64,000 nt of DNA from Paraburkholderia solisilvae (GCF_902859875.1 NZ_CADIKF010000029.1:1-64000), one strand, 5' to 3'; counted from the first letter of the stretch, positions 37,056 through 46,404 are shown. Numbers and translations: made by a program. Notes: generated from the letters alone by a model not told the origin.

Positions 37056-38006
37056 TCATGGCGTGCCCGCGTTGCGTGCCTCCCGCGTGAACACCTGGCG
37101 CAACCAGCCCTGCCCGTTGACGACCAGCAGCCCTGCCAGCACCAGCGCCGAGCCCGCGAGAAACGCGATCGAGACGCGCTCATGCAGCAGCAGGATGCCG
37201 AGCGCGACGCCGAATAGCGGCGTCATGAACGACAGCACGCCGAGGCGCGCGGCAAAGTAATGGCGCATCAACCAGAACCACACGAGATAGCTGACGAACG
37301 AAATAACCACGCCCTGAAATGCGAGGCTCGCCCATGCAAGCGCGGTGCCATGAAAATGCGTGTCGCCGGTTGCAAACGCGAACGGCAGCAGCGCGACAAA
37401 CGCCCCGGCAAGCTGATAGAACAGCGTTTGCGCGGCCGGCGCTTCGCTCAGGCGGCTCACGCGGACCGCGACCGTCGTCAGCCCCCACGCGGCGCCCGCG
37501 CACACCCCCATGAAATCGCCGAGCAGCCAGTCGGGCGACGCGGGGCTCGCATCGCCGCCTCCGCCCCCGATAGCCGGTACGAGGAACGTCACCGCGATGC
37601 CGGCGAACGCGAGGCCGATGCCGAGCCATTGCAGCAGCGACAGGCGCTCATCCGGCAGCCGCAGATGCAGCCCGACCGCGGCGAACATCGGCGCCGTATA
37701 GAGAAACACCGCCATATGCGATGCGCTGGTGCGACGCACGCCTTCCGCGATAAACAGAAATTCCGCCGCGAACAACAGGCCGACCACGAGACCCGAGCGC
37801 AGTGCGACACCGGCAAGCCATCGCTCGCGCACGATCAGCCGGCTGAAGCACCACACCAGCAGCGCCGCGATGCCGGAGCGCAGCGCGACCTGCAGCATCG
37901 GCGATACATCCGTTACCGCCGCCTTGATCGCCACCTGTTGCAAGCCCCACGCGAGGCACAGCACGATCATCAGCGTCGCGGCCAGTCCATCGATGGGCTT
38001 TCTCAT
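37056..38006 (-). CDS. EamA/DMT-family exporter
   Basis: 316 residues, two EamA repeats giving ten predicted membrane helices. The first repeat begins with C-L-A-W-G-L-Q-Q-V-A-I-K, typical of the family, and the second with the A-A-W-G-L-T-T-V-A-V-R element near residue 185. A Gly/Asp/Ser/Pro loop (near residues 150-160) separates them. Members export amino acids or metabolites. The substrate is unknown. It is followed to the right by LysR/SDR genes in the same orientation as the LysR. Confidence 0.92.
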   Translation of the reverse strand: MRKPIDGLAATLMIVLCLAWGLQQVAIKAAVTDVSPMLQVALRSGIAALLVWCFSRLIVRERWLAGVALRSGLVVGLLFAAEFLFIAEGVRRTSASHMAVFLYTAPMFAAVGLHLRLPDERLSLLQWLGIGLAFAGIAVTFLVPAIGGGGGDASPASPDWLLGDFMGVCAGAAWGLTTVAVRVSRLSEAPAAQTLFYQLAGAFVALLPFAFATGDTHFHGTALAWASLAFQGVVISFVSYLVWFWLMRHYFAARLGVLSFMTPLFGVALGILLLHERVSIAFLAGSALVLAGLLVVNGQGWLRQVFTREARNAGTP

Positions 38007-38182
38007 CCTCGCCTTACCTGTCTATTCATGGTGATTGCATGGTTGCGGCACGCCGGCGCCGCACGGGCCGCCTGCTTCCGTCAAGCAGAGCCGAAGCATA
38101 AAGCTTACGCGGGAGCAACGCGACACGTGGTGCGATATCGATTGTTGAACACCCGCGTCAAGCTTGTGCGGCAGTCTTCCGC

Positions 38183-39088
38183 TCAACGCGCACCGAACTT
38201 CTGCTCGTACAGTTCGCACAGCCAGTCGACGAACACGCGCACGCGCGGCGACAACTGGCGACGGTACGGATACAGCGCGGACACCACCATCGCGGGGCTC
38301 GTCCATCGCGCGAGCACTTCGACAAGGCGCCCGTCGCGCAACTCGTCCTCGACGTGAAAGCGCGGCACCTGAATCAAACCGCAACCGCGCAACGCGCACA
38401 CGACGTTGTTCTCCGCGTCGTTCACCGCCATCCAGCCGCCGACCGCGTAGGTGCGCAGCGCGCCATCGACGCTCAACTCGAATGGATAGTCTGCTGAGCC
38501 GCCGCTCGTGAAAAAGCGCACCGCCTGATGCCCGCCGAGTTCTTCAGGATGCCGCGGCGTGCCATGGCGCGCCAGATAGTCGGGGCTCGCGCACACCACC
38601 TGCGGCATCGATGCGAGGCGCCGCGCGACAAGGCTCGAATCGCGTGGATTCCCTGCGCGGATCACACAGTCGACCCCTTCGCGCACGAGATCGACCAGCC
38701 GGTCGCCGCTGCTCACCACCAGATCGACATTCGGATAGCGGCTGCGAAACTCGTCGATTCGCGTGAGCACGATGCGCGTGGCATGCGTGCCGTGCATGTC
38801 GACCCGCAGCACGCCGCGCGGATTCGACGCGACGTGCCGCAGCGACGCCTCCGCATCGTCCAGTTCGCTCAACACCTGCACGCAGCGCTCATAAAACGCC
38901 TGGCCGTCCAGCGTCGGCCGAACCTGCCGCGTCGTGCGCTCGAGCAGCCGCGTGCCGAGGCGCGCTTCGAGCTCCTTGATCGCGTACGTGGCCGTCGCGC
39001 GAGGCACGTCGAGCATATCCGCAGCCCGGCTGAAGCTTTGCACTTCGACGATCCGGGTGAACAGTTGCAGCGCATCGAGTCGGTCCAT
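38183..39088 (-). CDS. LysR-type regulator (second paired with SDR)
   Basis: 301 residues. The start M-D-R-L-D-A-L-Q-L-F-T-R-I-V-E and overall layout are paralogous to the LysR at 16978-17883. wHTH recognition region R-A-T-A-T. It is divergent from the SDR at 39290, with a 201-bp shared control region that includes AT-rich sequence around 39150-39250. Likely regulates that SDR. Confidence 0.93.
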   Translation of the reverse strand: MDRLDALQLFTRIVEVQSFSRAADMLDVPRATATYAIKELEARLGTRLLERTTRQVRPTLDGQAFYERCVQVLSELDDAEASLRHVASNPRGVLRVDMHGTHATRIVLTRIDEFRSRYPNVDLVVSSGDRLVDLVREGVDCVIRAGNPRDSSLVARRLASMPQVVCASPDYLARHGTPRHPEELGGHQAVRFFTSGGSADYPFELSVDGALRTYAVGGWMAVNDAENNVVCALRGCGLIQVPRFHVEDELRDGRLVEVLARWTSPAMVVSALYPYRRQLSPRVRVFVDWLCELYEQKFGAR

Positions 39089-39289
39089 AGCCGTCTTTAT
39101 TCATACGAGTTGAATGAATGGGCGTCACTTCACCGTATTTATCACATTTCCTGAATTCAGACGGGTCATCGATCATCAATTATTGCTTCCCATTGAATTA
39201 AGTTCCCAAACCGACGCCCTTTATCGCCACTGCTTAAACGACAACAATTCGCTTCAACACACTTCGTCATCGTTAAAAGGAGCGGACAC

Positions 39290-40030
39290 GTGAGCAACAA
39301 CACGCAGAAGAGCGCCATCATCACCGGCGGCTCGCGCGGCATCGGCCAGGCCGTTGCGATGCGCCTCGCGGCAGACGGTTTTGCCGTCGCGGTCAACTAT
39401 GCGGGCAACGCGGCAAGGGCACGCGAAACGGTCAGCGCGATCGAGGCGGTCGGCGGCACGGCAATCGCGGTAAGGGGCGACGTCGGCGAGTCGCAGGATG
39501 TCGCACGCCTCTTTGCGGAGACGATCCGCGCGTTCGGCGGGATCGACGTGGTGGTCAATAGCGCGGGCATCATGCCGATGGCAAGAATCGATGTAAGCCA
39601 ACTCGACACGTTCGACACAATCATCGCGACGAATCTGCGCGGCGCGTTCAACGTGATGGCGCAGGCGGCGGCCCGGCTGGACACCGGCGGCCGGATTATC
39701 GTGCTGTCCTCGAGCGTGATCGCGAAGTCGTTTCCCGGCTACGGGCCGTATATCGCCAGCAAGGCCGCCGTCGAAGGGCTCGTGCCGGTGCTGGCGAACG
39801 AACTGCGCGGGCGCGGCATCACCGTGAATGCGGTCGCACCCGGACCGGTCGGCACGGAGCTGTTCCTCGACGGCAAGTCGGACGAACAGATCGCCTGGCT
39901 TGCGAAGCTCGCGCCGCTCGAACGGATCGGCAAGCCCGATGAAATCGCGTCGGCGGTGTCGTTCCTCGCCGGTCCCGACGGCGCATGGGTGAATGCGCAG
40001 ACCGTCCGCGTGAACGGCGGTTACGCCTGA
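39290..40030 (+). CDS. Short-chain dehydrogenase/reductase (third)
   Basis: 246 residues from a GTG at 39290 preceded by aaaaggagcgg. T-G-G-S-R-G-I-G (11-18), N-S-A-G, and Y-I-A-S-K are the cofactor and catalytic elements. It shares the I-A-P-x-x-R-I-G-K-P-D-E block with the SDR at 18036; by eye the two are clearly paralogous. N-Y-A-G-N suggests NADP. Substrate unknown. Confidence 0.93.
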   Translation: MSNNTQKSAIITGGSRGIGQAVAMRLAADGFAVAVNYAGNAARARETVSAIEAVGGTAIAVRGDVGESQDVARLFAETIRAFGGIDVVVNSAGIMPMARIDVSQLDTFDTIIATNLRGAFNVMAQAAARLDTGGRIIVLSSSVIAKSFPGYGPYIASKAAVEGLVPVLANELRGRGITVNAVAPGPVGTELFLDGKSDEQIAWLAKLAPLERIGKPDEIASAVSFLAGPDGAWVNAQTVRVNGGYA

Positions 40031-40227
40031 TGGGCGCCTGCCGCGTACGCCCGCATCCCCCGGCGCGCCGCGACGCCGCACAAAAATAAAATTGGCCGTG
40101 CTAACTCGACCATGCTAAAAATTTCAAAGCAGCATACTTGCACGTGATCCGGCGCGGCTTCACCCATTGCATGCCACGCGCCGGCGCGCCTGCCTTCCCC
40201 CACAACCCGCACTACGGAGGTCGCCCC

Positions 40228-41316
40228 ATGACGTCTCCCGGTCCGTCGCGCAACCCGTTGCCCGCGTTCGTCGCGATCGCGCTCGTCGTTATCGTGCTGT
40301 TGCTGCTGTTCGCGTGGACCGGCGGCTGGCTCACGCCGAACCGCGTCGGCGGCTCGACCCTCGTCAACATCCTTCAATACAACGCCGGCACGATTCACCC
40401 CGGCTTCCGGCGTGCCCATTCGAAGGGCATTTGCGTAAGCGGTCACTTCGAGTCGAACGGCGCGGGCGCCGCCTTGTCGCGCGCCGCGCTGTTTGCGCCG
40501 GGCTCCGCGACGGTGATCGGCCGTTTCAACACCGGCAGCTCGATGCCCGATAGCAACGATGCCGAGCAGATCTTCCATGGGCTCGGCATGCGTTTTCAGC
40601 TATCCGACGGCGAGGAGTGGCGCATGGCGCTCGACCAGACGCCGGTCTTTGTCGTATCGAACCCGAAGGATTTCATTGCGCTGCAGATTGCGACAAAGCC
40701 CGACCCGTCGACTCACCAACCCGATCCGGAAAAGATCAAGACCTTTCTGTCGACGCATCCGGAAACGCAGCGCTTCTTCGACTACATGGGCAAGACGCCG
40801 ATGCCGTCGAGCTTCGCGAACGGCACGTACTACAGCATCAATGCATTCCGCTTCACCGATGCGACCGGCACGATGCGTTATGTGCGCTGGCAGTTCGAGC
40901 CCGAGCAGCCGTTTATGGCGCTCGACAAGAGCAAGGTCGCCGCGCTGGGGCCGAACTTCCTGTTCAACGACTTGCTGCAGCGCGTTCACAATGGGCCCGT
41001 GAAGTGGCACATGATCCTCGTGCCGGCGAATCCGGGCGACCAGACCGACAACGCGACCGTCGCGTGGGGCCCTGATCATCAGCGCATCGACGCCGGCACA
41101 CTGGTGTTCGACCAGATCGCGACCGAAGAGGACGGTCACTGCCGCGACTACAACTACGACCCGCTGATTCTGCCCAAGGGCGTGGCCCGCTCCGAAGACC
41201 CGCTGCTGCCCGCGCGCTCCGCCGCGTACTCGGTGTCGTTCCAGCGGCGCGCGGCCGAAGGCCCGCGCCCCGATGCGATCACGCTCGAACTCCAGAACAA
41301 GGGAGAGGCCAAATGA
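40228..41316 (+). CDS. Membrane-anchored catalase-family peroxidase
   Basis: 362 residues from the ATG at 40228, which follows a strong cggagg; an earlier in-frame start would add 30 unlikely residues. A single hydrophobic segment (about residues 10-35) anchors the enzyme, with the catalytic domain presumably periplasmic. The distal His is in S-G-H-F-E-S-N, and the heme-ligand Tyr334 lies in A-R-S-A-A-Y. It is much shorter than standard catalases and belongs to the catalase-like peroxidase (SrpA-type) group. It overlaps the next gene by 4 bp. Confidence 0.88.
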   Translation: MTSPGPSRNPLPAFVAIALVVIVLLLLFAWTGGWLTPNRVGGSTLVNILQYNAGTIHPGFRRAHSKGICVSGHFESNGAGAALSRAALFAPGSATVIGRFNTGSSMPDSNDAEQIFHGLGMRFQLSDGEEWRMALDQTPVFVVSNPKDFIALQIATKPDPSTHQPDPEKIKTFLSTHPETQRFFDYMGKTPMPSSFANGTYYSINAFRFTDATGTMRYVRWQFEPEQPFMALDKSKVAALGPNFLFNDLLQRVHNGPVKWHMILVPANPGDQTDNATVAWGPDHQRIDAGTLVFDQIATEEDGHCRDYNYDPLILPKGVARSEDPLLPARSAAYSVSFQRRAAEGPRPDAITLELQNKGEAK

Positions 41317-41879
41317 ATGCCCCGAAGAATGTTCCGCAAGCGCAGTCGCCGCTTTACTTCGTGTTGCCCGCACGCATCCTGCACTGGCTGATGGCGCTGC
41401 TGATACTCGCGATGCTGTATATCGGCGCCGGCATGGTGTCGACGGTCAGCGTGCGGTATCCCGAACTGCTCGCGTGGCACCGGCCGCTCGGCATTGCGAT
41501 CCTGATCCTCGCGCTGATCCGCCTCGCGGTGCGGCTCACGCATCGCCCGCCGCCGCTGCCCGCCGACCTGCCGGGCATCCAGGCCGTCGCGGCGAAGGCG
41601 TCACATTACGTGCTCTATGCGTTGATGATCGCCATGCCGCTGATCGGCTGGGCGATGCAGTCCGCGGGAGGCTATCCGGTCATCATGTGGAAGGGCTTTG
41701 AGCTGCCGCCGATCCTGCCGCACGATATCGTCGTCTATGGTCAGTTGCGGCGTGTGCATGGCCTGCTCGGCTATGCGTTCTTCCTGCTGATTCTCGGCCA
41801 TCTCGCCGCCGCGCTGATGCATGCGTGGGTGCGTCGCGACGGGGTGTTTCAGAGCATGTCCGGCGGCAGCCAGCCATAA
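41313..41879 (+). CDS. Cytochrome b561
   Basis: 188 residues with four predicted membrane helices. Candidate heme His residues are His24, His56, His149 and His163, in the R-I-L-H-W, A-W-H-R, R-V-H-G and G-H-L-A positions usual in bacterial b561. It transfers electrons across the inner membrane, probably to the coupled catalase-family peroxidase; the ATGA overlap supports a shared function. The last ~280 bp are overlapped on the opposite strand by the open frame of the sterol desaturase gene. Confidence 0.92.
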   Translation: MNAPKNVPQAQSPLYFVLPARILHWLMALLILAMLYIGAGMVSTVSVRYPELLAWHRPLGIAILILALIRLAVRLTHRPPPLPADLPGIQAVAAKASHYVLYALMIAMPLIGWAMQSAGGYPVIMWKGFELPPILPHDIVVYGQLRRVHGLLGYAFFLLILGHLAAALMHAWVRRDGVFQSMSGGSQP

Positions 41880-42818
41880 GATTTCGGTTGCCCGCACGAG
41901 CGCCCGTGCGCGGGCCTGCACGGCCGCCTGTTCGGCCGCGCGGCGGCGCATGTCTTCGGTGGTTTCGCCTTTGCCGTCGGGCAGCCAGCCCGGCGGGCAG
42001 AAGATGTGGCTGAGCGCGACGCGCACGTTCTTTGCCGACACGACGTCGCGCACGAGCGTCGCCCAGTGCTCGAATTCGACGACGAACGGATTGCGCGTAC
42101 GGGTCGGCGTGACGAGGCCGTAACGGCACGGCAGATCCTTGCGCTCGGCCACGTAGGTGCCGAAGATCCGGTCGAATACGATCAGCACGCCGCCATAGTT
42201 CGCATCGAGATACTCGAGATTCGACGCATGGTGCACGCGGTGGGCGGACGGCGTGTTGATCACATATTCGAGCCAGCCGAGCTTCGGCGTCCAGGTGTTG
42301 TGAATCCAGAACTGATACCAGAGGTTGATCGACAGCGTCAGCATCGCGATCTCGGGACGCACGCCGAGCCAGACGAGCGGCAGAAAGAACAGGCCCATGC
42401 CGGAGAATTTCGTGGTCCAGCCGAGCCGGTACGCGGTCGCGAGCGTCAACTGGTTCGGCGAGTGGTGCACCGCGTGCGTCGCCCACATCAGCCGCATGCG
42501 ATGCGCGGTGCGGTGATACCAGTAGTAGCAGAACTCCTGCGCGAGAAAGACCGTGAAAAACATCGGCACCGCGGGCATCGCGACCGTGTGAATGCGGTGA
42601 TGCCACGCGAACGCGAGCAGCGGCGCCGCCAGCGACAGCGGCACCAGATCGATCAGCTTGCGGCCGACCATGTCGATCAGCGAGAGCCGCATTTCATTCC
42701 AGTCGAACGGTTCGCCGCCGCGATGGCGGCTTCGCCAGTTCAGCACGAATGCTTCGATCAGAGAAATGCCGACGAAGGCCAGCGACACGATGTAGGTGAG
42801 CGTCAGGGAGTGTGCCAT
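41601..42818 (-). CDS. Sterol desaturase (fatty acid hydroxylase) family protein with antisense-type tail
   Basis: 405 residues from the ATG at 42818. Residues about 1-310 form the diiron membrane domain: H-R-T-A-H, H-A-V-H-H-S and H-R-V-H-H-A supply the conserved histidine boxes, with several membrane helices. It should act on a lipid or isoprenoid, but substrate is unknown. Past about 41880 the frame stays open through the complement of cytochrome b561 until 41601; the ~90-residue tail is His/Arg/Gln/Asp-rich, typical of antisense translation. The real end may lie near 41880 with a stop lost by a frameshift or mutation. Confidence 0.8.
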   Translation of the reverse strand: MAHSLTLTYIVSLAFVGISLIEAFVLNWRSRHRGGEPFDWNEMRLSLIDMVGRKLIDLVPLSLAAPLLAFAWHHRIHTVAMPAVPMFFTVFLAQEFCYYWYHRTAHRMRLMWATHAVHHSPNQLTLATAYRLGWTTKFSGMGLFFLPLVWLGVRPEIAMLTLSINLWYQFWIHNTWTPKLGWLEYVINTPSAHRVHHASNLEYLDANYGGVLIVFDRIFGTYVAERKDLPCRYGLVTPTRTRNPFVVEFEHWATLVRDVVSAKNVRVALSHIFCPPGWLPDGKGETTEDMRRRAAEQAAVQARARALVRATEILWLAAAGHALKHPVATHPRMHQRGGEMAENQQEERIAEQAMHTPQLTIDDDIVRQDRRQLKALPHDDRIASRGLHRPADQRHGDHQRIEHVM

Positions 42819-43291
42819 GATGAAAGAGAGATCGACAGGTTCAGGGCCGGGGTCTGGCGCGTCGGCTGGCTGAATCGTTGCGTGCACACCGTCGCGTCCC
42901 ACGCAGGCACTCTAGAAAGCGGCGCGGTTAAAAGCCATCGACAAACTATGTCGCGATGTTTCACCGCCGCGGGCGCGTGCGCGGGCGCGGCTATGCGGGC
43001 GCGCGGCAGCGCGCCGTGACATACGGCGACATATTTTTCATGAGAAGGCGTGAGCCGGGCGAGCCGTCGAATCCGCGTGCGCACACCAAGGGGTCGCGCT
43101 ATGGCGGTCGCTTGGCTGCGGAGCGGATGCGACAGCTGCCAGCGCATTGGCTAGTCAAGACAGCGTCACACTCGCCACGCACATCGCGCTCGCGCCGCAC
43201 GCACCGAGCGCGGCAGCGTGGCCTGATGAATGGCAGCGCGAAAAAACCGAAGCAGCGAAGCAGGAAAACGAAAGAAAACGCCTGCGCCGTG
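42819..43291. other. Intergenic region between sterol desaturase and phosphatase genes
   Basis: 473 bp. It holds the sterol desaturase promoter (leftward). The rest, up to the end of the phosphatase gene, contains only open frames with no start signal or recognisable domain. A purine-rich stretch lies at about 43230-43285. Nothing else seen. Confidence 0.4.
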
Positions 43292-43903
43292 TCAACCGTG
43301 AGTGGACGGCAGCGTGTTCCACCTTCGAATCGCGCGCGTGTCGCGCTCGAAGCCGAGAATGCTGACGGACGCGGTATCGAGATACAGATGCGCGCCGAAC
43401 GTAACCGCATTCGCTATCCAGCATCCGGCAAGCGAGCGCAAGAAATGCGAATGCGAAAAGAGCGCAATGCGTCCCGGCATCGCCAGCAGGCGCTCGATCA
43501 GTGCGGACGCGCGCGCCTGCACCTGGGCAGCGCTCTCGCCTTGCGGAATCGGCGAATGCCACACCGCCCAATCGGGCACGCTCTCGTGAATCTCCGGGGT
43601 GGTGCGACCTTCGTAGATGCCGTAATCCCACTCGCGCAATTCGGGCTCCACTTCGACGCGTTCGCCGAGGCCTGCCAGCCGGCATGTATCGAGCGCCCGC
43701 ATGCGCGGGCTCGACAGCACCGCATCGAAGTGCACGTCGCGCAGCAACGGCAGCAGTGCGCGCGCCTGTTCGCATCCATGTTCGGTGAGCGGGATATCGG
43801 TGCGTCCGGTGTGTTTGCCGTTGAGGCTCCACTCCGTTTCGCCATGACGGATCAGCCAGATTTCGCGGTGGCCGGCTGTGTCGTGCTGGAGAGCGGTGTT
43901 CAT
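43292..43903 (-). CDS. Histidine phosphatase family protein (phosphoglycerate-mutase-like)
   Basis: 203 residues from the ATG at 43903. The phosphohistidine motif L-I-R-H-G-E-T-E-W starts near residue 17 with R-H-G-E at 19-22; the second His is in F-S-H-S-H-F; Arg in S-S-P-R-M-R-A and Glu in E-W-D-Y-G-I-Y-E-G complete the active site. Relatives include CobC- and GpmB-like phosphatases; the substrate is unknown. No cobalamin genes are nearby. Confidence 0.9.
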   Translation of the reverse strand: MNTALQHDTAGHREIWLIRHGETEWSLNGKHTGRTDIPLTEHGCEQARALLPLLRDVHFDAVLSSPRMRALDTCRLAGLGERVEVEPELREWDYGIYEGRTTPEIHESVPDWAVWHSPIPQGESAAQVQARASALIERLLAMPGRIALFSHSHFLRSLAGCWIANAVTFGAHLYLDTASVSILGFERDTRAIRRWNTLPSTHG

Positions 43904-44133
43904 CGTCTGACTCCGTGCTGGATATCTGCTTGCGATACTGGCCTGATGCCTGTCCGACATCTGCCCGACATCCGCCGGGCATCGTTCGGCGCCGCATCGC
44001 GGCGCTGCGCGGCGCGCGCCGCGCGAACGCGCAAGCGCGCGGACCTCGATTCTATGACAGCGGCACATTCAACGCCGCCGCACCGGGGAATGCCTGATGC
44101 AGATTGGCACAAACCGTCGCGCGCGGACCCTCT

Positions 44134-44262
44134 ATGCTGGCGAAATTGCCCACGGGCAGCTATACCGTTTACGCGCGGTACAAGACGGAAGAACAGCATC
44201 AGGCCGTTACCGTGTCCGGCAGCGGGCATCAGCGCCTGTCGTTCCGTTTCGGCATCCAGTGA
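44134..44262 (+). pseudogene. Remnant of a carboxypeptidase-regulatory-like domain protein
   Basis: An in-frame 42-residue segment with L-A-K-L-P-T-G-S-Y-T-V-Y-A-R-Y followed by V-T-V-S-G-S-G-H and F-R-F strands looks like the C-terminal third of small periplasmic proteins carrying a carboxypeptidase regulatory-like beta-sandwich. The reading frame is closed by a TGA about 45 bp upstream of the first Met, and no signal peptide is in frame, so the 5' part appears deleted. Could be a very short gene, but no ribosome site is present. Confidence 0.45.
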
Positions 44263-44296
44263 TGCCATGCACGTTGCATCGCACCGGGAGAACATC

Positions 44297-44695
44297 ATGC
44301 GGCCACATTCAATCCGAATGACTATCGCGATCGTCGCTTGCGGCGTGCTGGGCGCGTGCGCGTCGCCACAGGAACGCGCGAGCGAAAAAGACGACATGCT
44401 GGCAGCCGCGGGCTTCACGATCCTTCCGGCCAATACGCCCGAGCGCAGGCTCCAGCTGCAGACGCTGCCGCCCAATCGCGTCGTGCAGAAGATGCAAGGT
44501 TCGCGCGTGGTCTTTCTTTATGCGGACCCTTATGCGTGCGGCTGCCTTTATATCGGCGACCAGAACGCGTGGGATACCTACCGGCGCCAGCAGTTCCAGG
44601 CCAACCTCGCGCGCGAGCAGCAGATGACCGCGCAGATGAATGAGGAAGCCGCGTGGGATTGGGGTCCATGGGGGCCGGGGTGGTGGCGGTATTGA
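44297..44695 (+). CDS. Small lipoprotein, unknown
   Basis: 132 residues from an ATG with gggag 8 nt before it. The signal ends in V-L-G-A-C with a lipid-modified Cys near residue 19. The mature region includes P-P-N-R-V-V-Q-K-M, a C-G-C-L-Y-I-G-D motif with two Cys, and a long charged helix ending W-D-W-G-P-W-G-P-G-W-W. No domain recognised. Probably outer-membrane-attached. Confidence 0.75.
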   Translation: MRPHSIRMTIAIVACGVLGACASPQERASEKDDMLAAAGFTILPANTPERRLQLQTLPPNRVVQKMQGSRVVFLYADPYACGCLYIGDQNAWDTYRRQQFQANLAREQQMTAQMNEEAAWDWGPWGPGWWRY

Positions 44696-44757
44696 AGCGA
44701 CGTGCCGCATCCGAGCGGTTCATTTACCGGGTTTGATCGGGTGATTCTATCGGCACA

Positions 44758-45615
44758 TTACGTGCCGGTAGCAGCAACGCGCACGAACATCAGCAAGCCG
44801 ACCATGACGATCACCGCGCCGATAACGCGCGCAACAGATTCGCCTTGCGGCGCGAGACGCTCGGCGGTAGTCGCCACGGTCACGGCTGCCATTGCGCGCA
44901 GATCGATCATGCCGGCAGCGAGCAGCACGATCATCAGACCCGCACAGCAGCCCGCACAATGCAGCCCGTGGCGCACACCGGTCCGCCAGGCGGCGCCGAT
45001 CTCCGGCGGCAATGCCTGGGCACAAGCGAATGCGGGCCGGCAGCTAGCGAGCAGATGCGCCTTCCACGCGCTGAACTGCAGCATGCCGGCCATCAGCAGG
45101 ACGGCGCCGAGCGCAAGCGGACCGGTGCGCGCAAGCGCGGGCCATTGCCATGCGAGCGCGGCGAGCGCCGCACCCGGCGGAAACACGGCCGCGCCGAGCG
45201 CGGCCCAAACCACGAAGTAACCGATGCCGACCGCCGCGGTCAATCGTGCCGCGCGCGCATGCGCGTGGCCCAAACGGCCGACCGCCTCGTGATAACGCCA
45301 TAGCACCGGCGCAAGCGATGGCAGCATCATCGCGACCATCATCACGATCCACATGCCGACGAACGACATCGCGGCGCGCGGCCACGATTGCCCGCACATC
45401 CGCGACCATGCGATCGACATCGACCAGCCGCCGGGCATCGGCATCTCGCCCGCCGTCGACATCGACACACAGCCGATCACCGTCAGCACAGCGCTCGCGA
45501 TGAACAGCAACGCGCAGACGCCGACGAACGCGCGCCGCGACGCTCGCCGTGGTGTACCACGCGCTGCAAGCGCTACGGCCGATGGCCGGGCAATGGTTGT
45601 GCGGACAACGTTCAC
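44758..45615 (-). CDS. DUF2182 membrane protein
   Basis: 285 residues, GTG start at 45615, three bases after the DUF899 stop. It has about six or seven membrane helices with the DUF2182 signature: M-W-I-V-M-M-V-A-M-M-L-P near 90, a second helix with H-C-A-G-C-C, and Met-rich patches. The Met/Cys pattern suggests a metal role, but no function is proven. The DUF899-DUF2182 order is commonly conserved. Confidence 0.9.
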   Translation of the reverse strand: MNVVRTTIARPSAVALAARGTPRRASRRAFVGVCALLFIASAVLTVIGCVSMSTAGEMPMPGGWSMSIAWSRMCGQSWPRAAMSFVGMWIVMMVAMMLPSLAPVLWRYHEAVGRLGHAHARAARLTAAVGIGYFVVWAALGAAVFPPGAALAALAWQWPALARTGPLALGAVLLMAGMLQFSAWKAHLLASCRPAFACAQALPPEIGAAWRTGVRHGLHCAGCCAGLMIVLLAAGMIDLRAMAAVTVATTAERLAPQGESVARVIGAVIVMVGLLMFVRVAATGT

Positions 45616-45618
45616 GGT

Positions 45619-46404
45619 TCACCCCGCTGCTTTGGCGTTGCGGTCGCGGTCGTACTCGTCATGCCGGCGCCACCAGACCCCCGTTTCGTTGCGCCCCTTC
45701 GGCGCGCGGTCGAGCCACTGATACATGCCCCACACGCTGTCGACGCCGCGCGCATACGTCGAATACGCGTGGTAGACGACGCCGTCTTCGAGCACGAAGG
45801 TGCTGAGTCCCGGTCTGTCTTGCGCATAGGTCGCCGCATCCGTGCCGCAGCGCGCGGCGAACTCGGCAACCGGCGCCGGCGGCGGTGTCATATCCATCGC
45901 GTGGCCGCCACGCTCGTAGTTGTATTCGACCGCACCGCTCTTCTGCTGCTCGGCGGTAAACGACACGTTGAAATCGAAGTTGAAGTCGCTGTCGAGCGAC
46001 GACGCCCACGGAAACGTCCAGCCCATGCGCTGCCTGTACGCATGCAGCTTCGCAAGCGGCGCGCGCGACACGGCCATCAGCATCACGTCGTGGTGCGCCA
46101 GATGCACCGCGATGCCGTCGAATCCGTCGGCAATCGCCGAGCACGACGGGCAGCCGGCCTTGTAGTCCGGCCCGAACATGAAGTGATAGACGATCAGTTG
46201 CGAGCGCCCTCTGAAAAGATCGGGCAGCGTCGCACTGCCTTGATCGGTGTCGAACCGGTAGGTCTGGTCGACACGCACCCACGGCAGCGCCTGACGCTGC
46301 TGCGCGAGTTCGTCGCCACGCCGGGTATAGGCCTTTTCCGCTTCAAGCAGTTCGAGCCGCGCAGCGAGCCATTGCTCGCGGGTTGCGGTTGGATGTGTCG
46401 TCAT
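45619..46404 (-). CDS. DUF899 thioredoxin-fold protein
   Basis: 261 residues from the ATG at 46404, which follows aaaggaggg. It has the DUF899 (AhpC/TSA-like) pattern: R-G-R-S-Q-L-I-V-Y-H-F-M-F-G-P-D then Cys85-Pro-Ser-Cys88, with W-T-F-P-W-A-S-S and D-F-N-F-D-F later. The C-x-x-C suggests redox activity. First gene of the DUF899-DUF2182 operon, divergent from the HTH gene at 46537. Confidence 0.92.
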   Translation of the reverse strand: MTTHPTATREQWLAARLELLEAEKAYTRRGDELAQQRQALPWVRVDQTYRFDTDQGSATLPDLFRGRSQLIVYHFMFGPDYKAGCPSCSAIADGFDGIAVHLAHHDVMLMAVSRAPLAKLHAYRQRMGWTFPWASSLDSDFNFDFNVSFTAEQQKSGAVEYNYERGGHAMDMTPPPAPVAEFAARCGTDAATYAQDRPGLSTFVLEDGVVYHAYSTYARGVDSVWGMYQWLDRAPKGRNETGVWWRRHDEYDRDRNAKAAG

